NCBI GenBank assembly: GCA_006226265.1 | Contig: SBHH01000141.1 | Location: 1 to 12,908 of the forward strand | Direction: 5' to 3' | Source of the DNA: Alphaproteobacteria bacterium | Lineage (GTDB): Bacteria > Pseudomonadota > Alphaproteobacteria > Sneathiellales > Sneathiellaceae | Length of the DNA: 12,908 nt | Shown: piece after piece, positions 7,114 through 12,908 of the stretch | How the letters are laid out: each line of letters starts with the position of its first letter | How positions within the stretch are numbered: position 1 is the first letter of the stretch | Translations under genes and position numbers: made by a program | The notes under the pieces: generated by a model | Told to the model about the DNA's origin: nothing | Seen by the model: the letters and a program-made list of their open reading frames with translations, nothing else | The model's database searches: none

Positions 7114-7808
7114 GCCTGCCCCCTTTTATGGATGAGGATCATCGAGAAATAGGGCGCGGCATCTTCCGGCACCTCGTCGAGGGGGAGGATTTTCTCCGCC
7201 TCCATCGTTGCGCGCTCGATATAACGGGCTTTATCCATAAGGCCGAGATCGCTGATGACCTTGCGCACGCGGGCGAAATGCCGTCCGACTTTCATGATGG
7301 CGGCGCTGTCTGTCTCCTGAAGCCGGGCGGCCAGCACATCGGAGGGGAGCGGCGCGGGCAGCACCGTCAGGATATCATTTCGTGCCGACAGGGGGGATTG
7401 CAGCGCGGTCGCGCAGGCCGTGAGCGACGAGACGCCCGGCACCACCTCCACCGGGTAATCTTCTGCGATCCGGCCAAAGAGATACATGAAGGAGCCATAG
7501 AAGAAGGGATCGCCCTCACATAGGACGACGACATCCTGCCCGGCCTTCAAATGCGTGCCGATCTCCGCCGCCGCCGTATCATAGACGGCTTGCGCCGGGG
7601 CGCGTTCCACCGTCATCGGGATGCGGATGGCAATCTCCGTCTTCGGCGCGTCGAGATGCGGCGCAATGATCGCGCGGGCGAGGCTGTCGCCATCCTCCAG
7701 CGCCGGATAGGCGAGCACGGGCGCGGCCTGCAGCAGTTTCAGCGCCTTCAAAGTGATCAAGTCCGGATCCCCGGGTCCGATCCCGAGGCCGTAAAGGGTG
7801 CCTGTCAT
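7104..7808 (-). CDS. cobI: (Cobalt-)precorrin-2 C20-methyltransferase
   Basis: CobI/CbiL methylates C20 of precorrin-2 or cobalt-factor II with SAM, the first methylation committed to B12. The 234-aa protein is a single tetrapyrrole-methylase domain of normal length, with YGLGIGPGDPDLITLKA (6-22), the subfamily signature CEGDPFFYGSF (97-107) and VPGVSSLTA (123-131). Its ATG overlaps the cobL stop (ATGA). The upstream ribosome binding site is weak (AAAAGA), so translation probably depends on coupling to cobL. Its 3' end overlaps cbiG-cobJ by 3-10 nt, depending on the start of that gene. CobI and CbiL differ mainly in whether they accept the cobalt-containing substrate, which cannot be judged here. 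Confidence 0.95.
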   Translation of the reverse strand: MTGTLYGLGIGPGDPDLITLKALKLLQAAPVLAYPALEDGDSLARAIIAPHLDAPKTEIAIRIPMTVERAPAQAVYDTAAAEIGTHLKAGQDVVVLCEGDPFFYGSFMYLFGRIAEDYPVEVVPGVSSLTACATALQSPLSARNDILTVLPAPLPSDVLAARLQETDSAAIMKVGRHFARVRKVISDLGLMDKARYIERATMEAEKILPLDEVPEDAAPYFSMILIHKRGQAWK

Positions 7809-9010
7809 TCTTTTACCATTCGTAACTGTGTAACCTGCCGGAAGGGCTTCCAGCCCGTGAAGCCGCCGATTTCGCCGGCCCGCGCAAAATTAAGCCGGAT
7901 AAGGCTGCCCCCCTTAGCGCCGTAAAGATCGAAGAGTCTTGCTTCCCCCTCCATCGTCACGGCATTGGCAACGAGCCGTCCGCCGGGCTTAAGCGCATCA
8001 AACGTAGTCTCGAACACGCCCGGATGCGTGACGCCGCCGCCGATAAAAACGGCATCGGGGGCCTCCAGCCCTTTAAGAGCCGCGGGCGCGACGCCTTCGA
8101 CGATTTTTAGCTGCGGCACGCCGAGGGTGCGACGGTTTTCTTCGATAAGCGCGAGGCGATCTTGCCGTGTCTCAATCACGACGGCGCAGTTCAAGGGGTG
8201 CATGCGCATCCATTCGATGGCGATGGAGCCGCATCCTGCGCCGATATCCCAGAGAAGTTCGCCAGGGTTGGGGGCGAGGGCGGAGAGGGTCACACTCCGG
8301 ACTTCCTGCTTGGTGAGTTGGCCATCATGAGCGAAGGCCGTGTCGGGGAGCCCTGGCGTGCGGGTAAGGCGCATGACATTGGGTCCCGCCTTGCATTCAA
8401 TGGCAAGGGTATTGAAATCGCGAAAAGCTTTGCCCCCAAGATCGGCGGCAGTGGCACCGAAAATCTTTTCTTCGATCCCGCCCATATGTTCAAGGATGGT
8501 AAGGCGACTTTCCCCATATCCCATCCGGGTCAGGAGCGCTGCAACATCGGCGGGCGTCCTGCCACTGTCGGAAAGGGCGAGGAGCCTTGCCCCGTCCCGC
8601 AAATGCGCGTTCAGAAGGTCAAGCGGGCGGCCATGCAGGGTCAGGCAGTCGGTCCGGTTAAGGTCCCAGCCGAGCCGGGCGGCGGCCAGACTGAAAGCGG
8701 AGAGCGATGGGAAAATCGCCATCTCTTCGGCTTTCAGTCGCTTTGCGAAGGTAACGCCGATGCCATATTGCATGGGATCGCCGGTCGCGAGGATGCAGAT
8801 TTTCTCTCCCCGGCGCGAAAGAACCTCCTCGACCAGAACCATCAGCGGACTTGGCCAGCTTTTTCGCTCCCGCCCATCATCCGGCAGCATGGCAAGATGC
8901 CGCTCCCCGCCGATGAGAAGGCGCGCCTCCGCAATTGCCTTTTTGGCGGCGGTGGAAAGGGGCTCAAGCCCGTCTTCCCCGATCCCGACGATGGAAAGCC
9001 AGGTGCTCAT
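7805..9010 (-). CDS. cobL: Precorrin-6Y C5,15-methyltransferase (decarboxylating), CbiE-CbiT fusion
   Basis: CobL methylates C5 and C15 and decarboxylates the C12 acetate, turning (cobalt-)precorrin-6B into precorrin-8. The 401-aa protein is a two-domain fusion: an N-terminal CbiE-type tetrapyrrole methylase (1 to about 200; WLSIVGIGEDGLEPL at 4-18, LATGDPMQYGIG at 74-85) and a C-terminal CbiT-type Rossmann methyltransferase (about 222-401; HDGQLTKQEVRS at 228-239, SAM motif DIGAGCGSIAIEW at 255-267, DAVFIGGG at 319-326). The open frame runs on to 9421, but that extension is the antisense-free overlap with cobH and has no family similarity. The true start at 9010 has GGGAGG six bases upstream and an ATGA overlap with the cobH stop. 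Its own stop forms ATGA with cobI. Confidence 0.96.
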   Translation of the reverse strand: MSTWLSIVGIGEDGLEPLSTAAKKAIAEARLLIGGERHLAMLPDDGRERKSWPSPLMVLVEEVLSRRGEKICILATGDPMQYGIGVTFAKRLKAEEMAIFPSLSAFSLAAARLGWDLNRTDCLTLHGRPLDLLNAHLRDGARLLALSDSGRTPADVAALLTRMGYGESRLTILEHMGGIEEKIFGATAADLGGKAFRDFNTLAIECKAGPNVMRLTRTPGLPDTAFAHDGQLTKQEVRSVTLSALAPNPGELLWDIGAGCGSIAIEWMRMHPLNCAVVIETRQDRLALIEENRRTLGVPQLKIVEGVAPAALKGLEAPDAVFIGGGVTHPGVFETTFDALKPGGRLVANAVTMEGEARLFDLYGAKGGSLIRLNFARAGEIGGFTGWKPFRQVTQLRMVKE

Positions 9011-9645
9011 GCGCTGCCTCCCGCAAGGCCTGCGGCAGCATTGAGCGCGGCGGCGGCCATCGCGCTTCCGCCTTTCCGGCCCCTGAGCGTGATATAGGGA
9101 AGGTCGAGGCGGCTCTCGATCACCGCCTCCTTCGATTCGGCCGCGCCAACGAAGCCCACGGGAAAGGCGAAAAGGGCGGCGGGTTTTGGCGCATCGCCCG
9201 CTTCCAGCATTTCCAGAAGATGAAAAAGCGCGGTCGGGGCGTTGCCGAAAACAAGAACAGCACCGTCCAGATGCTCCCGCCAAAGTTCGATCGCGGCGGC
9301 GGAACGGGTGGTGCCAAGTTCCTCGGCGAGGGGGCGGACACGCGCATCGTTCAGGGTGCAGATCACCTCGTTGCGTGCGGGCAGCAGGCGTCGGATGATG
9401 CCCTGTTTCACCATCTCGCAATCGGCGAGGATCTTGGCGCCGTTTTGAAGCGCCGTGATTGCCGCCTCCGGCAGTGCGTCATCGAAGGCGAGCTCCGAGA
9501 CGATTTCCGGCATGCCGCAGGCATGAATGATGCGCGTCGCGATCCCCTGCATTTCCGGCGAAAAGCCTGAGAAATCTGTCGCCGCGCGGATGGCCGCGAA
9601 GGATTTCTCGTAAATCGCCTGGGGATCGCGCAAATAATCGTACAT
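9007..9645 (-). CDS. cobH: (Cobalt-)precorrin-8X methylmutase
   Basis: CobH/CbiC moves the methyl group from C11 to C12, converting (cobalt-)precorrin-8 to (hydrogeno/cob)yrinic acid. The 212-aa protein matches the family throughout. RIIHACGM (38-45) contains catalytic His41, and further signatures are CEMVKQGI, LGTTRSAAA, VFGNAPTALFHLLEM and the PVGFVGAAESKE stretch. Length is normal. The start is set by AGAGGA just upstream, which overlaps the cbiX stop codon (gap of 7 nt). The stop overlaps the cobL ATG (ATGA). It is the second gene of the minus-strand operon. Confidence 0.97.
   Translation of the reverse strand: MYDYLRDPQAIYEKSFAAIRAATDFSGFSPEMQGIATRIIHACGMPEIVSELAFDDALPEAAITALQNGAKILADCEMVKQGIIRRLLPARNEVICTLNDARVRPLAEELGTTRSAAAIELWREHLDGAVLVFGNAPTALFHLLEMLEAGDAPKPAALFAFPVGFVGAAESKEAVIESRLDLPYITLRGRKGGSAMAAAALNAAAGLAGGSA
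9017..9022 (-). promoter_or_regulatory. Ribosome binding site that fixes the cobL start
   Basis: GGGAGG on the minus strand lies six bases before the ATG at 9010, inside the end of cobH. It is one of the strongest Shine-Dalgarno matches in the operon and rules out the much longer open frame as the real N-terminus of CobL. Confidence 0.75.
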
Positions 9646-9652
9646 CGGTCCT

Positions 9653-10672
9653 CTAGCGTCCCTTCTTCATGCTGACCGGCCCGAGCGGATGATCCGCATG
9701 GGGGTAGGGATGATGGTGATGCCCGTGATCATGTGAGTGATCGTGCCCATGGTCATGTGAGTGATCATGCGAATGGTCATGGGAATGACCTTCCTTCGCG
9801 TTCAGCCCCTCCACATGATGATGATGGCTTTCCTGTTTCAGGCCGACCTCATCCTCGAAGCCAAGCGCCTGTTCGCGGTATTTGCACATGCCGCAGTTCA
9901 TATTGTTGGTGCCCGCAAGGATTTCCGTAACCCGCTCGGCAAAGGCATCGAGCACCAGCGGATGATCGTTGAGATAGGGCGCCTTGATAAATTCGATATC
10001 GGGATGGGCCGCCGCAACCTTGTCCGTATAATCATAAATGCGGTTCACCAGAATGCCGGTAAAGAGGAAATAGGGGAAGACGACGATCCGTTTGTAGCCA
10101 AGCCGTGCGGCATGCTCCAATCCCGGCTCGACCAGCGGGAAAGTGACGCCGGAATAAACCGTCTCGCCCCAGCCGAAGCCAAGCCCTTCCCAGAGGAGGC
10201 GCATGACCTTGGTGACATTCGAATTGGCGTCGGGATCGGAGGCGCCCCGGCCGACGACGACCAGCATCGTCTCATGCATGGGAACCTGCGTGTCCGCCGC
10301 CTCCAGAGCCTCACGGATGCGATCACCCGCCGCGCGGATCATCTTGAGATCGATGCCAAGCTCTCGGCCGTAAGTTATGGCCAGGCCCTCATGCTCGGCT
10401 GCATAGCGGTTGAGGACGGAGGGGATGTCGTTCTTCGCATGGCCCGCCGCGAACAGCATGCCCGGAATGGCGAGGATATGGTCATGACCGCTTTCCCGGA
10501 GGCGGTCCAGCCCGTCGCGGATAATCGGCGTTGCAAATTCAAGGAAGCCGGAATCCACCTGATATTGCGGTAGACGTTCAGCAATGCCTTTTGCAACGGC
10601 GGCGAACTCGGTCACTGCCCCTTCGTCGCGGCTGCCATGCCCGCAGACCATTACGCCGTATTTTTCCGTCAT
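9653..10672 (-). CDS. cbiX: Sirohydrochlorin cobaltochelatase, long CbiX with CxxC motif and His-rich tail
   Basis: CbiX inserts Co2+ into sirohydrochlorin (oxidised precorrin-2), the defining step of the early-cobalt pathway. The 339-aa protein has two tandem chelatase-like halves. The first carries GHGSRDEG (11-18, His12) and GMLFAAGHAKNDIPS (71-85, His78), the two usual metal-site histidines. The second begins near residue 134 with VVVGRGASDPDANSN, where Arg replaces the histidine, as is usual in long CbiX. NMNCGMC (257-263) holds Cys260 and Cys263, at the position of the MxCxxC motif linked to an Fe-S centre in Bacillus CbiX. A tail from about 283 has 21 histidines, mostly as HDHS/HDHG repeats, probably storing or delivering metal. 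It heads the six-gene operon; GAGGAG six bases upstream sets the start. Confidence 0.94.
   Translation of the reverse strand: MTEKYGVMVCGHGSRDEGAVTEFAAVAKGIAERLPQYQVDSGFLEFATPIIRDGLDRLRESGHDHILAIPGMLFAAGHAKNDIPSVLNRYAAEHEGLAITYGRELGIDLKMIRAAGDRIREALEAADTQVPMHETMLVVVGRGASDPDANSNVTKVMRLLWEGLGFGWGETVYSGVTFPLVEPGLEHAARLGYKRIVVFPYFLFTGILVNRIYDYTDKVAAAHPDIEFIKAPYLNDHPLVLDAFAERVTEILAGTNNMNCGMCKYREQALGFEDEVGLKQESHHHHVEGLNAKEGHSHDHSHDHSHDHGHDHSHDHGHHHHPYPHADHPLGPVSMKKGR
9710..9787 (-). repeat. Degenerate tandem repeat coding the His-Asp-rich tail of CbiX
   Basis: Twelve-base units coding His-Asp-His-Ser or His-Asp-His-Gly run imperfectly along CbiX residues 296-321. The underlying DNA repeats motifs such as GATCATG and GGTCATG. 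Such arrays change length easily between strains and can be mis-assembled, so the exact repeat number may vary. Confidence 0.8.
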
Positions 10673-10701
10673 CTCATGCTCCTCTGCAGGCGGAGGCCTG
10701 C
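10673..10701 (-). promoter_or_regulatory. cbiX leader: hairpin next to a strong ribosome binding site
   Basis: On the minus strand GCAGGC (10701-10696), loop CTCC (10695-10692) and GCCTGC (10691-10686) form a 6-bp hairpin. One base later comes the Shine-Dalgarno GAGGAG (10684-10679), then six bases to the cbiX ATG. The loop CTCC is complementary to GGAG of that Shine-Dalgarno. This is the main structure in the 115-bp gap between cbiX and the likely cobD start. I see no convincing -10/-35 pair for either gene there, and no B12-riboswitch core. Confidence 0.4.
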
Positions 10702-10787
10702 GCCGTGTGGTTTATTAGCGGGTGACCGATCTGAATGCCACCAATTTCAGGATTGACGAAGCGTCCCGCGCCAATCATCTTTTGCCG

Positions 10788-11825
10788 ATGTCCGGCATGT
10801 TCTTCAATTCCAGCTCCGCCTTTTTTGCGCCCCCGCTCGTCATTCTGCTGGCACTTCTCATCGATGCGCTGGCGGGCGACCCGGCCTGGCTCTATCGCCT
10901 TATCCCGCATCCGGTCGTTCTGATCGGTAACGGGATCGGGTATCTCGAGAAAAATTTCAATTCCGATACGGTCATTTTTAAAGGCGGCTCCCGTCCCGCC
11001 ACTGAGTTGGAGCGGGTGGGCAAGGGCGCGAAGGTGAGCCTGATCGTCATTCTCGCTGTCGGCGCGGTCGGTTATTTCATCGCCGCCCTCTGCGATGAAT
11101 TCGTTCTGGGCCCGATTGTCCTCGCTTTGCTCGCAAGCAGCCTGCTCGCCTGGCGAAGCCTGTTCGATCATGTCCGGGATGTGGCGGAGGGCCTGCGGCA
11201 AAGCCTTGATGCGGGCCGCGCGGCCGTCTCGCGTATCGTCGGGCGCGATCCCGAGAGTTTGGATGAAGCCGGAGTTGCTCGCGCAGGAATCGAAAGTTTG
11301 GCCGAAAATTTCTCCGATGGCACCATCGCGCCACTTTTCTGGTTCGCCTTTTTGGGGCTTCCCGGCCTCTGTGCCTATAAGGCGATCAATACCCTCGACA
11401 GCATGATCGGTCACCGGAATGAGCGATATGAATATTTCGGAAAATTCGCTGCCCGTCTCGATGATGCGGTGAATTATGTCCCGGCGCGCCTCACCGGTTT
11501 CCTGATCGCGGGCGCAGCGTTGTTTGTGGAGGGCGCGGATGCGCGGGGTGCCTTCGCCGCCATGTTCCGCGATGCCCCGACCCATCGAAGCTTCAACGCC
11601 GGCTGGCCCGAAGCGGCAATGGCGGGTGCCCTTCATATCGCCCTCGCCGGTCCCCGGAATTACGGGGGCGAGATCATCGAGGATCACTGGATGAACGAGG
11701 CGGGACGGCGCGACGCGACCCCCCAGGATATTGAGGCCGCGCTCCGGCTTTACCGTGTCGCGGGCGGACTTGCCATGGCGCTTCTGGTGATCGAGGCAGG
11801 GCTTATATCTCTGCTGGTCAGATAG
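10788..11825 (+). CDS. cobD: Adenosylcobinamide-phosphate synthase (CobD/CbiB), integral membrane protein
   Basis: CobD/CbiB joins the aminopropanol (or its phosphate) arm to adenosylcobyric acid, in the inner membrane. Family marks are LLIDALAGDPAWL, HPVVLIGNGIGYLEK, ESLAENFSDGTIAPLFW followed by AYKAINTLDSMIGH, and FNAGWPEAAMAGAL. Hydrophobic membrane segments include FFAPPLVILLALLIDALAG, VSLIVILAVGAVGYFIAAL, PIVLALLASSLLAW, TIAPLFWFAFLGLPGLCAY, LTGFLIAGAALFV and the C-terminal end. The start is uncertain: GTG 10722 would give 367 aa with an unusual hydrophilic leader, ATG 10788 gives 345 aa, and ATG 10797 gives 342 aa; none has a good ribosome binding site. I take 10788, nearest the usual 310-330-aa size without discarding likely sequence. 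It starts back-to-back with cbiX and overlaps cobQ tail-to-tail by 8 nt. Confidence 0.93.
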   Translation: MSGMFFNSSSAFFAPPLVILLALLIDALAGDPAWLYRLIPHPVVLIGNGIGYLEKNFNSDTVIFKGGSRPATELERVGKGAKVSLIVILAVGAVGYFIAALCDEFVLGPIVLALLASSLLAWRSLFDHVRDVAEGLRQSLDAGRAAVSRIVGRDPESLDEAGVARAGIESLAENFSDGTIAPLFWFAFLGLPGLCAYKAINTLDSMIGHRNERYEYFGKFAARLDDAVNYVPARLTGFLIAGAALFVEGADARGAFAAMFRDAPTHRSFNAGWPEAAMAGALHIALAGPRNYGGEIIEDHWMNEAGRRDATPQDIEAALRLYRVAGGLAMALLVIEAGLISLLVR

Positions 11826-12908
11826 CGCCACGGGCCACCTCCAGCATCGCATCTAGATCGAGATGCTTTTCCATATGATCGGCAAGTTTATCGAGAGTTT
11901 CCTCGACAAGCCCTTCAAAATTCTCGAGTCTTTCTTTTCGTAATTTAAACCGGTTAATAAAATTATTCCGGAATTCATCGCTTGCGAACAGGCCATGAAG
12001 ATAGCCACCCATGACCCGTCCGCCTTTTGAAATCGCCCCGTCGGGACCGGATGGAAGATCGAGAAACGGCTTCTTTAACGCAGGGCCTTCGGTCCGGCCG
12101 ACATGCATGTGATAGCCCCGGACGGGCGCGCCGGTGAGATGTTCGGTGCCCGTTTCCTCAACCAGCTTTTTATCATCGGTCAGCACTGTCGTGAGGTCGA
12201 GCAGGCCAAGCCCTTCGACGGTTCGGGCGGATCCTTCGATCCCGCCGGGGTCGGACAATTCCCGACCCAGCATCTGATAGCCCGCACAAAGACCGATGAG
12301 CGTTCCGCCCTGCCGGACATGGGCCTTGATATCGATATCCCAGCCCTGTTCACGGATAAAATCCATATCGGCGAGCGTCGCCTTGGAGCCTGGCAGGAGG
12401 ATGACATTGACGCCCGCCGGGATCGCTTCGCCCGCCCGCACCATCTGAACAGAGACATCGGGCTCCGCCAGCAGCGGATCGAGATCGTCGAAATTCGCGA
12501 TGCGCGAAAAGACCGGCACGGCGAAGCGGATTTTCCCCTCCCGTGGCGCGCGCGCCGTGAGGGAGAAGGCATCCTCCGGCGGCAGGCGGTGGGCATCGGC
12601 GAAATAGGGCAGGACGCCGAAACTTTTAAGGCCGGACGTCTTATCAATGATCCTGATCCCGTCATCAAAGAGCGAGAGATCGCCTCGGAACTTGTTGATG
12701 AGATAGCCCTTGGTGCGGGCTTTCTCGGTCTCCGAGAGCAGAAGATGCGTGCCCGCGACTTGCGCAATGACGCCGCCCCGGTCGATGTCTCCGACCAGGA
12801 TAACGGGTACGTCGGCGGCCTCGGCAAAGCCCATATTGGCAATGTCATGGGCGCGAAGATTGACCTCCGCCGGGCTCCCCGCCCCCTCTATAAGAACGAA
12901 ATAAGGCC
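11818..12908 (-). CDS. cobQ: Cobyric acid synthase (CobQ/CbiP), N-terminus beyond window
   Basis: CobQ/CbiP amidates the b, d, e and g side chains of adenosylcobyrinic acid a,c-diamide with ATP and glutamine. About 362 C-terminal residues are present out of a usual 480-500; the N-terminal P-loop region lies past the right edge. Reading inward from that edge, the protein shows FVLIEGAGSPAEVNLRAHDI, then VILVGDIDRGGVIAQ of the ATPase domain, and GYLINKFRGDLSLF. The class I amidotransferase domain has VILLPGSKATLAD, GLCAGYQMLGREL with the nucleophile Cys (codon near 12288), GYHMHVGRTEGP and GYLHGLF. The frame stays open to the edge, so the internal Met at 12834 is not the start. The gene ends tail-to-tail with cobD. 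Its 3' end includes an AT-rich patch near 11930-11970. Confidence 0.96.
   Translation of the reverse strand, partial: PYFVLIEGAGSPAEVNLRAHDIANMGFAEAADVPVILVGDIDRGGVIAQVAGTHLLLSETEKARTKGYLINKFRGDLSLFDDGIRIIDKTSGLKSFGVLPYFADAHRLPPEDAFSLTARAPREGKIRFAVPVFSRIANFDDLDPLLAEPDVSVQMVRAGEAIPAGVNVILLPGSKATLADMDFIREQGWDIDIKAHVRQGGTLIGLCAGYQMLGRELSDPGGIEGSARTVEGLGLLDLTTVLTDDKKLVEETGTEHLTGAPVRGYHMHVGRTEGPALKKPFLDLPSGPDGAISKGGRVMGGYLHGLFASDEFRNNFINRFKLRKERLENFEGLVEETLDKLADHMEKHLDLDAMLEVARGAI
11950..11971. repeat. AT-rich interrupted palindrome inside the 3' end of cobQ
   Basis: CCGG (11950-11953), TT, AATAA (11956-11960), AA, TTATT (11963-11967) and CCGG (11968-11971) form an inverted repeat with a 2-base bulge. 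It lies in cobQ coding sequence, about 125 bp past the cobD stop, in an unusually AT-rich patch for this window. It could form a hairpin in read-through cobD RNA, but no T-run follows. Confidence 0.25.

Noticed and set aside
8561..8567. GCCACTG, a core motif of cobalamin riboswitches (also at 10998-11004 on the plus strand and 8449-8455 on the minus strand)
   Set aside because: All copies lie inside cobL or cobD coding sequence, without the surrounding B12-box sequence or a downstream gene start.
9011..9421. A 137-residue N-terminal extension of CobL
   Set aside because: The extension lies in another frame of cobH, is Arg/Pro-rich with no similarity to CbiE, and a strong ribosome binding site plus an ATGA overlap mark the start at 9010.
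9710..9787. Possible CRISPR-like or non-coding repeat array
   Set aside because: The repeats are 12-base units in frame with cbiX and code the His-rich tail; there are no spacers.
10674..11852. Minus-strand open frame of 392 codons opposite cobD
   Set aside because: The translation is charged and low-complexity without family features, while the plus strand encodes CobD with all its signatures and membrane segments.

Overview
The window is a dense block of corrin-ring (vitamin B12) biosynthesis genes, with almost no non-coding DNA and no mobile elements, RNA genes or CRISPR. High GC content, chains of ATGA start/stop overlaps, a CobL-type CbiE-CbiT fusion and a CbiG-CobJ fusion suggest an alphaproteobacterium; this is judged from gene style and not from a search. 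All thirteen genes belong to one pathway and all look intact, except that cobU and cobQ are cut by the window edges.

Layout from left to right: (1) minus strand, cobA > cobB > cobU (2628 to 1), making precorrin-2, amidating the a,c side chains and activating the nucleotide-loop precursor. (2) plus strand, cbiD > cobK (2700-4509), starting back-to-back with cobA across a 71-bp gap. (3) minus strand, a six-gene operon cbiX > cobH > cobL > cobI > cbiG-cobJ > cobM (10672 to 4517), carrying cobalt insertion and most ring methylation, contraction, decarboxylation and methyl-migration steps. (4) plus strand, cobD (10788-11825), starting back-to-back with cbiX. (5) minus strand, the 3' three quarters of cobQ (11818 to beyond 12908), ending tail-to-tail with cobD.

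How the genes work together: CobA makes precorrin-2; CbiX would insert cobalt into its oxidised form; CobI, the CobJ domain, CobM, the CbiG domain, CbiD, CobK, CobL and CobH convert this to (cobalt-)cobyrinate; CobB and CobQ amidate the side chains; CobD attaches the aminopropanol arm; CobU activates the product. A long CbiX, a full-length CbiG (not only a CobE-like C-terminal part) and CbiD, with no CobG, CobF, CobZ or CobN in view, point to the oxygen-independent, early-cobalt route. A hybrid pathway with other genes elsewhere remains possible. Not in the window: a precorrin-2 dehydrogenase, the corrinoid adenosyltransferase, the aminopropanol(-phosphate) supply, cobalamin synthase CobS/CobV, and the lower-ligand genes.

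I did not find a previously undescribed system. The most useful second-look items are the pathway type, the CbiG-CobJ fusion, the histidine-rich metal tail of CbiX, a possibly leaderless cbiD transcript, and a hairpin next to the cbiX ribosome binding site.
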